A stretch of DNA of 64,000 nt from the NCBI RefSeq assembly GCF_958295425.1, contig NC_081145.1, forward strand, positions 14,537,443 to 14,601,442, in the 5' to 3' direction. The notes below the pieces were generated by a model that made no database searches, was not told where the DNA came from, and worked only from the letters and a program-made list of their open reading frames with translations. The stretch comes from Solea solea. Lineage: Eukaryota > Chordata > Actinopteri > Pleuronectiformes > Soleidae. A program made the position numbers and the translations under genes. Below are positions 11,571-22,800 of this stretch, piece after piece; the first letter of the stretch is position 1, and the number at the start of each line of letters is the position of its first letter.

Positions 11571-14485
11571 TCCAACGGCAAAATATAATTTGGTTTTCAT
11601 ACGCGTTGTCAATACTGCCGGAGCCACGGCAACATGTCAGAAATCGAATAGAAGTGAAGGCTGTTTTCGTGGGTTTTAATTGGACAATGAAAAGTCTTTT
11701 TATGACTCTCCTGCATGATCAAGTCCTTTTGTACAGCAGGCTAGAGGAAAATGAAGTGCATATGTGCCAACTTTTTAAAATGTGGTGTTTAATTCTGTCT
11801 GCTTTTATTTCATTTGGACATTTTACTCTGACAAAAAGAAAGTCTTGACTCGATTAAACAATGGCCCATTTTGCACATTTACAGGAGAACTACAGGGCCA
11901 GGCACATTAGGCCATCAGAAACCGCCTTTATCAATCAGCTGGCAGTGGACTGCACACTGGTATCACTGGTTTGTCTGAATTTAAATGGACATAAATTGGT
12001 TTCCCAGCCTCCCTTTCTTGTACTTAGGTGTAAAGTAGCACATGCAGTACACGCTGCTCTGGTTCGACTGCACTAACACGATGAACGGGAAAACATTATG
12101 ACCTCCAGGCATGGAAAGATTCAAGAACATAACAAAGAACTGGATGCGCACAATGGCACAAAGATATTGACAGAATACAGGCTTTACATAAATCCAACAC
12201 ACCCTCTATATGAAGAGTTTTGAGGCACTGCGTGGAAAATTTACTTTAAGACAAATCAGTCATGCACTCTTGAACATATTCATTTTTTTCATCTCATATT
12301 AAATGACGGGAGGACAAACCCCGGCAATGCTTCACACGGCAATATTCTTCTGCTACTGTAAATAGTGCTGAATGACTACATTTCCACTGTCCCAATAACC
12401 AGCTGACCTCTAACGTTTGCTAACTGCAGCTTAACGGTGTGTTACGTAAGAGAACGGAGAAGGGCATGCTGGGACTGAGCTGTTTTCCCGTTGACCAGGC
12501 CAGCAGAGGCAGCTGCCTGCCTGCTTCCCTGCCTGCATCAGTACTCTTACACAAAAAAAGCAGAGCTCGCTCTCAATAAGCAAAGACACTTCTTGACCAG
12601 GTCTGACTTCAGCCAGAAGGTAAATCAAGATAGCAAACGGTGTTCATGGCAGTGGTGATGTCAGCACAACGCTTACATGAGCAGACCAGAGCTCGAGTGA
12701 CCTGTTACGGAACAGTTCCTGACCTCAGTGTTAAACTGTAATCTGTGGTTGTTATTGCCTTTTAAATCTCTGTGCAAGGTGTTGTTAACACAACTTAACC
12801 CTGCGATACAGTATGAGGGGAAAATAAATTCGGCCATTCAGCAAAAAAAAGAAAAAAAGACTGAATGTTAAAGAAAAAAATGGAAGCCTGTAATACGGCA
12901 AAAAGAGTAAGATATAAAATTGATGGTATGAGATTCTGTCTGTAAGTAAAAAAAAAAAAAATCACAGTTTCAAGGTACTGTGAACACAGCTCTGAAATGT
13001 CACTGCTGACTGACTTGTCGCAGTGTTACTCAAAACAAGCTGAATGATTCCTGCACTCTGTTTTTGACGTCATTAAAACAGACCGTACCGTAGAAATTGT
13101 ATTGTTTCTGCTATCTTGACCTGATATACCTTGAAACAGCTTATCGGCCCAAGTCTCTATGTACCGTATGTAGAAAAAAAAAACCCACACGTGCTGTGCC
13201 TGGAACAAATCAATCAGTTCATGTGCTCACAAGTAAAAGGGCATCATGCTTTTCTTTCAAAAGATGCATGCTTATCAAAACAGAATTTTTGCAAATCAGC
13301 TGATGCAGTACAATGCTGCTCGTGCTCAAAAAAAATCTGCTGAAATAGCTTTCGTGCATTCTGACCAAGTGCCCACACTTCTACTGTAGCAAGTGAGCTG
13401 CCACTGTGCTTTAATATTATGCTTCCACACTGGCAGGGTGTCTCACAGCTCATTTCAAGAGCAGCGCTCTTTCAGGGTTACATAAGTAGAAGCTAATTGT
13501 TCTGGGTCAGTATTTGGGATCTAATCCTCAGAGGCAATATGATACACCACAACAACTTTCTACATGTTGCCCCAGCGTGGCAGGAAACACAATGCTCTTT
13601 ATGAATAGCAACGAGCCGAGAACAGTGACGACCAGTGGGAAGAATGATTTCTCCCCCTCTGCTGTGTTTGACTCCCTGGATCTCACTAGATGCTCAGTTG
13701 GCACAAACGTTACCCTGTGGAGTTTTCTAGAGGCCCTGTTGATATTCTGGTCGATGCGAGTTAAGTTGATGTCACAGAAGATGTCACAGCAGGGGACACG
13801 GGAACACAGCTACCAATCAAGTGCTGCAATTCTCCGAGTGTGTTTGTCAACATCGCTGCCTGGTGTAATTGGCATAATAGTCAGGTTAAACACAGAACAA
13901 ACTGGGTGTCCTCTCGGCGAGCACAGGCCGTGTCATTAAAGGGACATGTTTCTGGAGGCGCTCCCGGGGACGCGTAACACGCGAGCATGTTGGAGCGACA
14001 GCTCGGCTGATAAAATGGCTGCCTCTTATCTCTACTATGCATATGAAAGGCTTATGCCTTCTCCATGACAGCTTCTACGCCTCATCACCATGGGATTTGC
14101 CCAGATACGCCAGAACAATAGCTGGGAGTAAGACAATGTATAGCCTCGTCGTAACACAGTCAACTCATGTAAGTATGTGTCTGTGTGTGTCCATGTACAT
14201 ACATACATAGCCGGAGTTAAAAAATTAACATACCAAACTGATTTATTACTGCTGTTTTTTGGCATTATCTTGATCATCTGGAGTGAAAACAATAATGATA
14301 TAGATGAGGTGGAGTAGAGTGTGCTAAATAAAAAATCATCGTTTGTATAATAACTTTGGGGTAGCATCGTTATTAATCTGACAGCGCTCATAGGTGCTTT
14401 GTTTGTTTTCTCTGATTAGGCCTTTACCACCAAAATAAACAACTTGGCTCCCCTTTGAGTTACAGCGGTGTAATTTGCTGGAACA
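11571..14485. other. Non-coding stretch, no gene seen
   Basis: Unique sequence with several oligo-A runs (12843-12960, 13172-13181). The 141-codon frame at 13514-13939 has no domain, and its composition does not look coding. Confidence 0.6.
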
Positions 14486-14557
14486 GCATAGGCATTTATC
14501 TATAAATTTATTTTCAATTTGGCATAGGCATTAATCTATAAAATTTATTTTCAATTT
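14486..14557. repeat. 36 bp tandem duplication
   Basis: Two adjacent copies begin with GCATAGGCATTTATCTATAA (14486) and GCATAGGCATTAATCTATAA (14522), and both end in TTTATTTTCAATTTG. They differ by one substitution and one added A. A single recent duplication explains this. Confidence 0.9.
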
Positions 14558-15089
14558 GAGGTAAGCTGCAGTCATGAAAGCTAAATCACTACCAGGGAGA
14601 AGATTATTCTAATTACTAACCAGCTGTCGCACATGCTGCATGAATACAGGATGTGTCAGAACATGGAGCAAACAGTAATCAGTTTCACAGAATCATTTGA
14701 GCACACATTTACATCTTGCAATGAACATTAAACATGAATTTGTATGATAATGTTGGAGAACTAAAAGGAGCATGTGCTATAACGCGGCGTGACAGAATTT
14801 AGAAACACAGATTTTATGGTCAATTTGCGCTGCAGTGACAGTGTTCGTGTGCAGCTGGATCAGGGTTGATGGTATTTTAGATTCCAATCAGCATTTTCTT
14901 AAAGGTGATGAGTTGACCACCTGACAACGTAGTCACTTGGAGTAATATGGTAGCCCGTTTATGATTAAAACGAAAACGCACGAGCATAGATATGCATTGA
15001 TTCTGCCACGGAGTAAACTTGCAAGGCAGAGCAGAATTTCTTCTTTTTTTTTTCTCATATGAAAGTCTGTTTTTTCCGGGCTATATCTG
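14558..15089. other. Non-coding stretch, no gene seen
   Basis: AT-rich unique sequence between the 36 bp duplication and a candidate regulatory block; nothing recognised. Confidence 0.65.
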
Positions 15090-15420
15090 AATTACACCAT
15101 AATGCTAGCATGGCTTGGTCCCTGGGGTTTTCTTTGCCATTTGCTCTGCAAGCGCTGCAATCCCCCTGACAGGCCTGTTTATGACTGCTCTGCTATCAGA
15201 GAGCTGAGCAGAGCCAGGGACGAGCCTTCATTAGAGATTAAAGTGACCATCACAAAGTCCAAAATCATCACTGCTTCCCACAGCAAAGCAAGGGGAGACA
15301 CTGAATTGGCTTACTGCATGCATGCATGCATCAACAACTTATCCTCATATCAGACCAATCCTTTGCTCGGCACACAAGTTCCTTTAAAATTTCCATGCAC
15401 ATTCATGAATGACATTTAAA
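15090..15420. promoter_or_regulatory. Candidate conserved non-coding element
   Basis: Unique, moderately GC-balanced sequence with no simple repeats apart from a TGCATGCATGCATGCA run at 15315-15330. It contains palindromic or paired motifs such as GCTCTGCTATCAGAGAGCTG and CATTAGAGATTAAAGTGACC, of the kind seen in developmental enhancers. The assignment rests on texture only: the block is free of transposon debris and looks denser in binding-site-like words than its flanks. Confidence 0.22.
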
Positions 15421-18289
15421 GACATATTTTTAAATTGGCTAAAATAAGCACTGGCAAAAAAAAATGTCATGTTCACATCTTTGTTGACATAAAGAGAGAT
15501 GCATTTTGGCAAATGACATGCATGAAATTATCTTCTAAAAACAGTAATATTTTGACGAGGGTGAACCGCATTATATCAACACCAGAGACAGTATTTTGCT
15601 TTTACAAGCTATCATATGTCATTTATTCTGAGATTTTTTTGCCTGTAGTGGTAAACCTTGTCCATCTCCCCATGCAACGCCACTGGACGTTATTACTGAT
15701 CGGAAAGAATAGCATGAGACAGAATACACAGAATTCGTCTCCATCCCAAACCCTGCAAAATCAGAGAGCGAGAGAGATGCTACTCTGTTACAATAGTGAT
15801 AGTTTCTCTAAGGGTAAAGTTCACTGGTAAGTTTAGATTCAGAAAATCAGAAAGAGTTCTACCGACACTGTAGGTAACAGAGAGAGAGATGTAACACATA
15901 ACAATACTGCCTAGAAATAATGGAAGACAGATGTTAAACAAGGCAACAAAGCCTTCACACACATTACACACTCATTCCTCCTTCCAACAAAATTCACGCT
16001 GTAACTTCAGAACAAAGAGCTATTCTCAGAAGAGCATGAAAGACCGGCACCTGTCAATCACTGCCACTGTGACTCCATATTCCCCATGTCAAAGGCTGCG
16101 GGATGGGGAGAAAAAAAAAGTGCAATATTCTGATAATATTTCATGCAAACTAATGCAAGTCAGAACACTTTGCTGCTGGCCAGGAGGAGGGGAAATGAGA
16201 ACAGGTAATTATCGGATTGCCTCAAGGCAAGAAATGATAGAGATTGCAGAGAACGGGGATATTTAGCCCTGCTAATGAAGGCCCATGTTTTGGAAGCACC
16301 AGGAAGAGAGAGCAGAGGGAAGCTAGGCTCAGGCTCAGCAGGAGGTAGAGCCAGATAAGACCATCTTACATAATGGCCACATCCAGGCCTGGCTCACGGT
16401 CTGGACTGAGGCTCCCTTTACCCCTGCTTCTCTACCATTAACTCAGAATAGCCAGCCAGGGAACATACAATATCAAGGGTATTCCATTTCCCCTGATTAT
16501 TATAAACATTTAGTATATTATTGCACAACAAATAGTTTATACTATGGACTGGGCCTAAAGCAAATACTTCAAAGAAATAATGGCAGGTGACTACATACTT
16601 TAACATTATGTTAAGTATATTGATACACTTACATACTCTGAAGATACCAAAGACTTGAGTTATTTGACTGACTCCTGCACACCCAGTCCATTTAACCCAA
16701 TTGAAAGGTTTATGTTTGCTCATCTCGACAAGCATGCTTAAAGTGCTGAAAAATAAAAAGAGACTGCTTATTTTGTACATGCAGCACTTCCCCCGGACGG
16801 ATATGAAAGTTTAATCATGGCATTAGGATTCACAGACATTCCCTTGCCAGACCTGCTTGCAGATATCAGAATTGCTAATTTGCTGGTTTGCCCAGGAAGG
16901 TCTGGCTGGTGGCTGAGGAGGGGATGAATAGAAACAGGAGTCTGATTTGTCCAGATAACCTTGAACCCCAAGGCTCAGCTTCCCGTGGCTGTACAGAGCT
17001 CAATCAGTCCCTCTTTATCATGTCTATCTGAACCGTTGTCCTGCGTAGCGGCCAGAACCGCACAGCAGACACTCTAACCTGAACCTACTTTGAGAGTGTG
17101 CCATCAGCCAAAAATCATTTCCTGCTCACTTTCCCTGCATGTTTTGACACAGTCAATGGCTTCCCCTGAAATGTCATGAATGGACAAATGCGGTAAAATA
17201 ATCACCTTCAAAGAGAATCTAAACTCTGCGGTATATAACCTTGATCAGATGTCAAAATCAAGCCATAACAAAGCAAACATCACCAATCGTGTTTCCATTT
17301 CTAAACAGAAATTAATACATTTCTGTAGTGCTCGTGATCAAAGTCTACCGGAGGCAAAGACATGATAAAGAAGAAAGGTCCTGACAGGATTATGAGTCAG
17401 CAGAGATGTAAAATTCAAATAGGCCAGGCTAAGCAGTTTGGAGCTGATGGTGATTTGAGTAGACTCAGTGGTCAGCCCGACAGCAACGTACAAGAGCCCA
17501 GGGCTGAAAGAGGGTGGAGTTACTTTAAGGGCAGGGATGCTTTATCAGCAGCCCACAAGTGAGGAATGAAGAAGTAACAACTGTAAGCGTCATTGAATCA
17601 CATGCTGTATTCCTGCCGTGAATCCTGAAAATGCCTTCACAGAAGCTAACATTCCCATCGCTCTTTTTCTAAGTAAACCGAATGCACGTTCACGACGATC
17701 TACACCTGAGCAAAGAGTGGGTGGAATATACATTTGTACTGTGCTATTAACCAAATTAGGGTGAAGGTCTATCATTGGCAGGGGAAGATGGAGCAGCAGG
17801 AGCAGATCTCACACTGTTTTCTGTCACAGCCTCAGTGTGTGCACACACTCTGCTTGCATACTGCCATCTTTCACTCAGCTAGGTACTTGCCTCCTTGCCC
17901 ACTGCGCCCACCAGGCCCGGGCACTGGATGTCACTTCCAAACATCCATTTACTCCCAGCAGGCCTCCAGTGAATCTGAGAGTGGTGCTATCACTTTGTCC
18001 AGTTTAGAGTGTAGTGAATTCAGGTAATTACGTTCCATTTGGTCAACTACACACAAATGCACACAATGCTTTGTCATGAGCTTTGATAATTTCTCTGGAA
18101 ATATATCTAGATTGATATCTAGATGGTTTGGAAGGTGATAATTGCATTCCCTCTACCTGTGGAGGGTAATGTGAGAATTCGAAAGGGAAGGTGGTGACTC
18201 CATTGGTCGCATTGGTCGATTAATAATGCGGTCAGATATTTTCCAAAGGAGTTAATTAATGGTCTCAATTGCAAGTTTTCAACACAGGG
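15421..18289. other. Non-coding stretch, no gene seen
   Basis: Unique sequence. Small direct repeats occur at 18103-18124 (ATATCTAGAT twice, 2 bp apart) and 18201-18218 (CATTGGTCG twice). The 120-131 codon frames at 15435-15830 and 16418-16780 show no domain. Confidence 0.6.
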
Positions 18290-18361
18290 GACCAGTGGTT
18301 CGCATTGTTGCCTCACAGTGAGAAGGTCCTGGTCCTTTCTCCGGATCCGCAAAGTTTGTTT
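18290..18361 (+). repeat. Fragment of the same fish L2/SINE-type repeat (head only)
   Basis: The segment reads CAGTGGTTCGCATTGTTGCC, then TCACAGTGAGAAGGTCCTGG, then TCCTTTCTCCGG and a GCAAAGTTTG block. This matches the head of the repeat found on the minus strand at 6062-6428 (GTGGTTAGCGCTGTTGCCT onward), here on the plus strand. Only about 70 bp is recognisable. Downstream similarity fades, so this is an old truncated or heavily mutated copy. Confidence 0.68.
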
Positions 18362-19390
18362 TGCAATCAGAATAATACATCCAGATGTTTATGCAGTCTA
18401 TGGAAGAGACCAGAAGCCTGCAAAAGTGTGTAAACCGTACCACAGACATGCACTGGACTGAAGCCTTTGTGTACATGTGTTCATACAGTGAAGCTGTTCA
18501 GAGCAGCACACATTGTGACCTGGAGACCAGAGATATGTTCTCTCAACAAAGAATCCCACCTACAACATCGTAGCCTGCAGGCAGGTTTAATGCTAACCTA
18601 CAAATGCTGCCTTTGTCTTTGAAGTGGAGCGATGGTTGCAGCAGAACAGATGGAAATGTTGGATGCTTTCAGGAATTATTAATGACACGCTATGATCCCA
18701 AATGACCTTCAGCAAATAGTCTCCCAGCACTGGAGTACACAGACAGCCAGACACATCCATATTGTATTCAGTCAACACACTTGGGTCAGCTGAGAAACAC
18801 CAAGCCATCATTACTGTACTTATAGCTCTCACCGTGTCGGGAAGGTTTGCTTCCTCTTATTTCCCCTCAAAGGCACTGTAGAAGTGTCCAATCACATGAA
18901 AGACAATTGTCTGTTTCAGGAACAGATTTGAGATTTATGCGGCAAACTCTAATTCCACAAAGCCCAAACTGATTTGTCTCACAGTCAGAAACACACACTC
19001 GAATTAAATCTGCAGGAAAGCCTTTCCTGTAGTTTTAAAAATAAACCCTGCTTCGTTGGAGGCTTACATGTTTGCTCAAGGAATGCACCATTGAGACATC
19101 AAATCTATCTCACAAACATACCGTACATCAGTAATAGCCATTATAAAGCCATATGTGTGCGTGCCTATGGATAACATTCAGGAGACAATACATCACGGTA
19201 AATCTGCGGAATGCCTCAGAGAAACTGAGCTGCAGAAAATCAGCCACCTCTGCTTTTCTGTTTCGTGCGGGAGAAATGATGTGAGAAACAAATGCAAAGT
19301 TGTCTATGTTAATGCAAAGTATATGGAGAAGTGTAAATGGTTTCCACATACTGGGCTCGTTTAAACTTGCAGACCAACAGAAACACATAT

Positions 19391-19393
<3 letters not shown>
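18362..19393. other. Non-coding stretch, no gene seen
   Basis: Unique sequence following the repeat fragment; no coding signal supported. Confidence 0.65.

Positions 19394-19427
<34 letters not shown>
19394..19427. repeat. (TA)n microsatellite
   Basis: Seventeen TA units ending in TACATA. Confidence 0.95.
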
Positions 19428-19431
<4 letters not shown>

Positions 19432-19644
19432 AAATAACCAACCAAATAAATAAATAATATAGGCTAGGTATATATAGGTCAGTTTTCATATATAGGTTCG
19501 CAAGATACTGTTTCTGGTTTTAAAGTTTTATTCTTCTTTAAAAATCTCTGCATATTCAACTTATGAAAAACAAGGCAGCATTATGTTTTGCAGTTTTCCA
19601 CTGTGTTATTTGTATGTGTGTGCACATTTTCCTCATACTGTATA

Positions 19645-19893
19645 AGGGCTGAACAATTTTGAATAAATACCAACAATTGTGATTATTTTGACTGAAACAG
19701 TCGCAATATGAGAGGGAATGGCACTTTTTACATAGTTTTACTCAATATCATTTGAATAACATATTAAAAATGATCTTAATTTAATCTAAAATGAAAATTT
19801 TTGGCTGTAAGATATATTGCACCTCCTGCGATTTGAAAATAGCAGCAGGCCGTATTGCGATGTTGATAGCATTTCGATTAATTGTTCAGCTCT
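19645..19893. mobile_element. Short inverted-repeat element (MITE), hAT-like
   Basis: The ends are AGGGCTGAACAATT at 19645-19658 and AATTGTTCAGCTCT at 19880-19893, which are inverted copies with one mismatch. The interior is AT-rich, about 220 bp, with no coding capacity. It contains a TGCGATTTGAAAATAGCAGC block and a TATTGCGATGTTGATAGC block, both typical of a common fish repeat that begins GGGCTGAACGAT or GGGCTGCACAAT. Non-autonomous elements of this size and end sequence are usually assigned to hAT. No clean 8 bp target duplication is visible (flanks TACTGTAT and ACTTAATA), so the superfamily is tentative. Confidence 0.75.
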
Positions 19894-22800
19894 ACTTAAT
19901 ATGAAAACATATTAACCACTGAAGTGATTTACATCAGCTGGCCTCGACAGACGATGTTTTTAATTTTTAAATGAAAATGTTTTGTTTTGTGAACAAGTCT
20001 TTATGCACTATACAATATCTCCCACAGGTTTAAGTGATCCTATCTTTTTTTATGGCCTTAAAAATCATAAGAGAGTAATAAACACATGGACTCGGAGAGA
20101 AAAAAACAATGATCTTAATTTTATTCCCTGTCATTTGTTTTTGGTTCTGGGTGGATTAACCCAACACTAACCTGGAAACTCTCTGTTTGCAACCATCCTA
20201 CAAACACTGCTCTACACCTGTTTGGTTTTAATTGGGGTTATTCAGTCCCTGTATTTAAGTAAATTACTGGCTATTAGGATGATTCAGGCAACAGTCCTCT
20301 GCAATGTTTGTATAGAATATGCGAGGTCGGCAGGCTGCAGTTTCTACAGAGAAAAATACGGTGGTGGTGCTCTCATAAGACACTGAATGTCTTCAAAGAG
20401 ATACATCTAAGGGAGAATTGATCAGTCACTTTTTTTTCTCACACCAACTACAAGTAGAAAGGAATAAATTATTTGCACGGTGTCTATCTCCTTATATACC
20501 ACGGCGTCTGGTTAATTACCTTAGGACTCACTAATGAGAATGTGTGAATTAATACAATGTTAATCTACTATGTATACAATGTTTACTCAAGTTTGAGGGC
20601 TGAGGCCCAAGAAAAAAACAAAATCCCTTATGTATAAATTATATTAATCCCTCATCAAGAGAGAGAGAGAAAAAAAATCCATGCTGAGATCAAAGCAGAA
20701 AGGCCGAGTGTAATCATGTGTCAAAAGATCAAAACATAACTTCCTTAACCCACTCAAACGGGCAAGGTATGTCAAACATAAAGGATTTGTACTCTGATCA
20801 TCTTCAGGATCAGGAACCTATCCCCCATCCCGCCTTGTTTCCTTCTCCTTTATCCACAGTGACAGCTTATGTGCCCCGCAACAATGAGGTTGATACACGA
20901 TGAGGAGAAATTGGAGTTTGCCTGTTGTTTACGAAACAAAGAAACGTTGCTGAATATCATCGGTTTTGATTAGACAACTGAACGCAATTTATTCCCTAAG
21001 AATGTGAATATGAGATCATAATTCACATTTTTTTTGTAAAATGAAATAATTTACTCACACACACACACACATATACAGACACGCACACATGTGGACAGAG
21101 TTAAAGTCTGGGAAGAAGCTTCCCGCCCATCACTTCTCAGACAGCACCGTGAGACGTGGGACATGTTTGTCGTCTTTCATCAAGGCAGTGTGGAACCTTA
21201 AAGCATTTCATTTACACAAGGAAGCAGAGCGCAGACAAAAGCCATTTGTTTACTGGGACTGATGGTGTCACATCTGTAACTGTACAAGCTTTACTGTTGA
21301 CTACAGAGACACACACGACTACATTCGCTTTAAGTTTTGCCATCAAAAGCAAATACATGAGAGAAAATTAGAGTTTTCTACTTCACTATATTGGACTGTG
21401 GATCTGTCAATAAGTCTGCGTATAACCAAAGAGTGCTGTTGGTAATATTTTTGTCTCGTCACCGGGTAACCAAATGTTAAAGCATTTAAGGAATAAGCAG
21501 TAAAACTCTGGGTGACGTGTTTGACAGTGGGATGTTATTAGCAATGGGCCGTACAGTAACTAAGAGTGCTCTGTTGGGGCAGATTCCTACACGGTTGCCC
21601 CAGGTCACACATTTAAGGCATTAAAACAGCCACGAGCACAGTAGGAAAAAGACGATCTTCCTCTGTCCCGCAACTATTGATAAACACAAAACTTAGAGAC
21701 GACAGCTGCTGATTTGTAACTAAGCGACAGATCCCTGCAAGCTAATAAAACAGTTGTGTGAGTCTTTTTGCTGGAAAACTCTACTTGTTTCCCTGTGACA
21801 GAAATCCATTGGATCTCATATAAACACCTAAAGTTTATGTGGGGATACATTTTTTTGAGCAGCTATTTCTTTCAATTTATGTGATGCCGTTGTCCTATAT
21901 ATTGGACCGTAGCAATAAAAATGAGCAAAGAAATAGCACATCTACACAAGGATACTTTCTTCGCCCAAATTAGGAGATCATAAGCACATTGCGAGACGTT
22001 GAGCGAGGGTCTTTGCTGACACCGCTGTTGTTGGTGCTGGACTATCGGCTGAGCTGAGCAGCCACGTTGACAAGGACCTGTGCTCAGCACTAGGGAAGCT
22101 CTCATCCAGAAACAAGAAGCCCAGGGGAACAAAGACAACAATATACTAAAAGAAGGGGGGGATGCACATACTTGAAAACAGCAAAACAACCCAAAAAGCC
22201 TCCAAAGGAGTCAGTGGTGGGTGATTGCCAGCTGCACTCCAGATTATCAGGCTCTTTGAGAGTCTTTCAGCAATTGCTGAGAGCTGTAGCATCATCTCCA
22301 GCTCCTTAATCAGTTCGGCTGAGGAGGGATGGATCCTGACATGCAAAAAGGCTCAGCACGATGAGGAATAAACTCATAATCAGCAATCATATATTCCACA
22401 TTGCTGGAGGGGGCAGGGAGCTCATCCCAGATAGGTCAAGGATCTCTCCACAGTCAGTTAGCCCCTTTCCTCCAGCTGGGAAACATCCACACAACCCAGT
22501 GTCTTGGACACCTATTGTTAAATTGCTGACTTGTTTCATTAGGAGAGCGAGATTGACACACATGAGGACACTTTTTCTCTCCCTTGTATATCACCTGCGC
22601 AAATGCAGTTTGATTTTGAAAAAAAAAAGAAAGAAGACTTTTGAGTTCATAAATGAGGTTGGATTTCATTACCATGTCCCTGAACAAGCCCTGTGCTGCG
22701 TCTTTAAACAAAGTTCACTGCCTTGCACATTTCCCCTCCTTTCATCTTTGTAATTAGCTCTGAAGCAGCATTTCCTTTATTTCAAATGTGCATAAAAATC

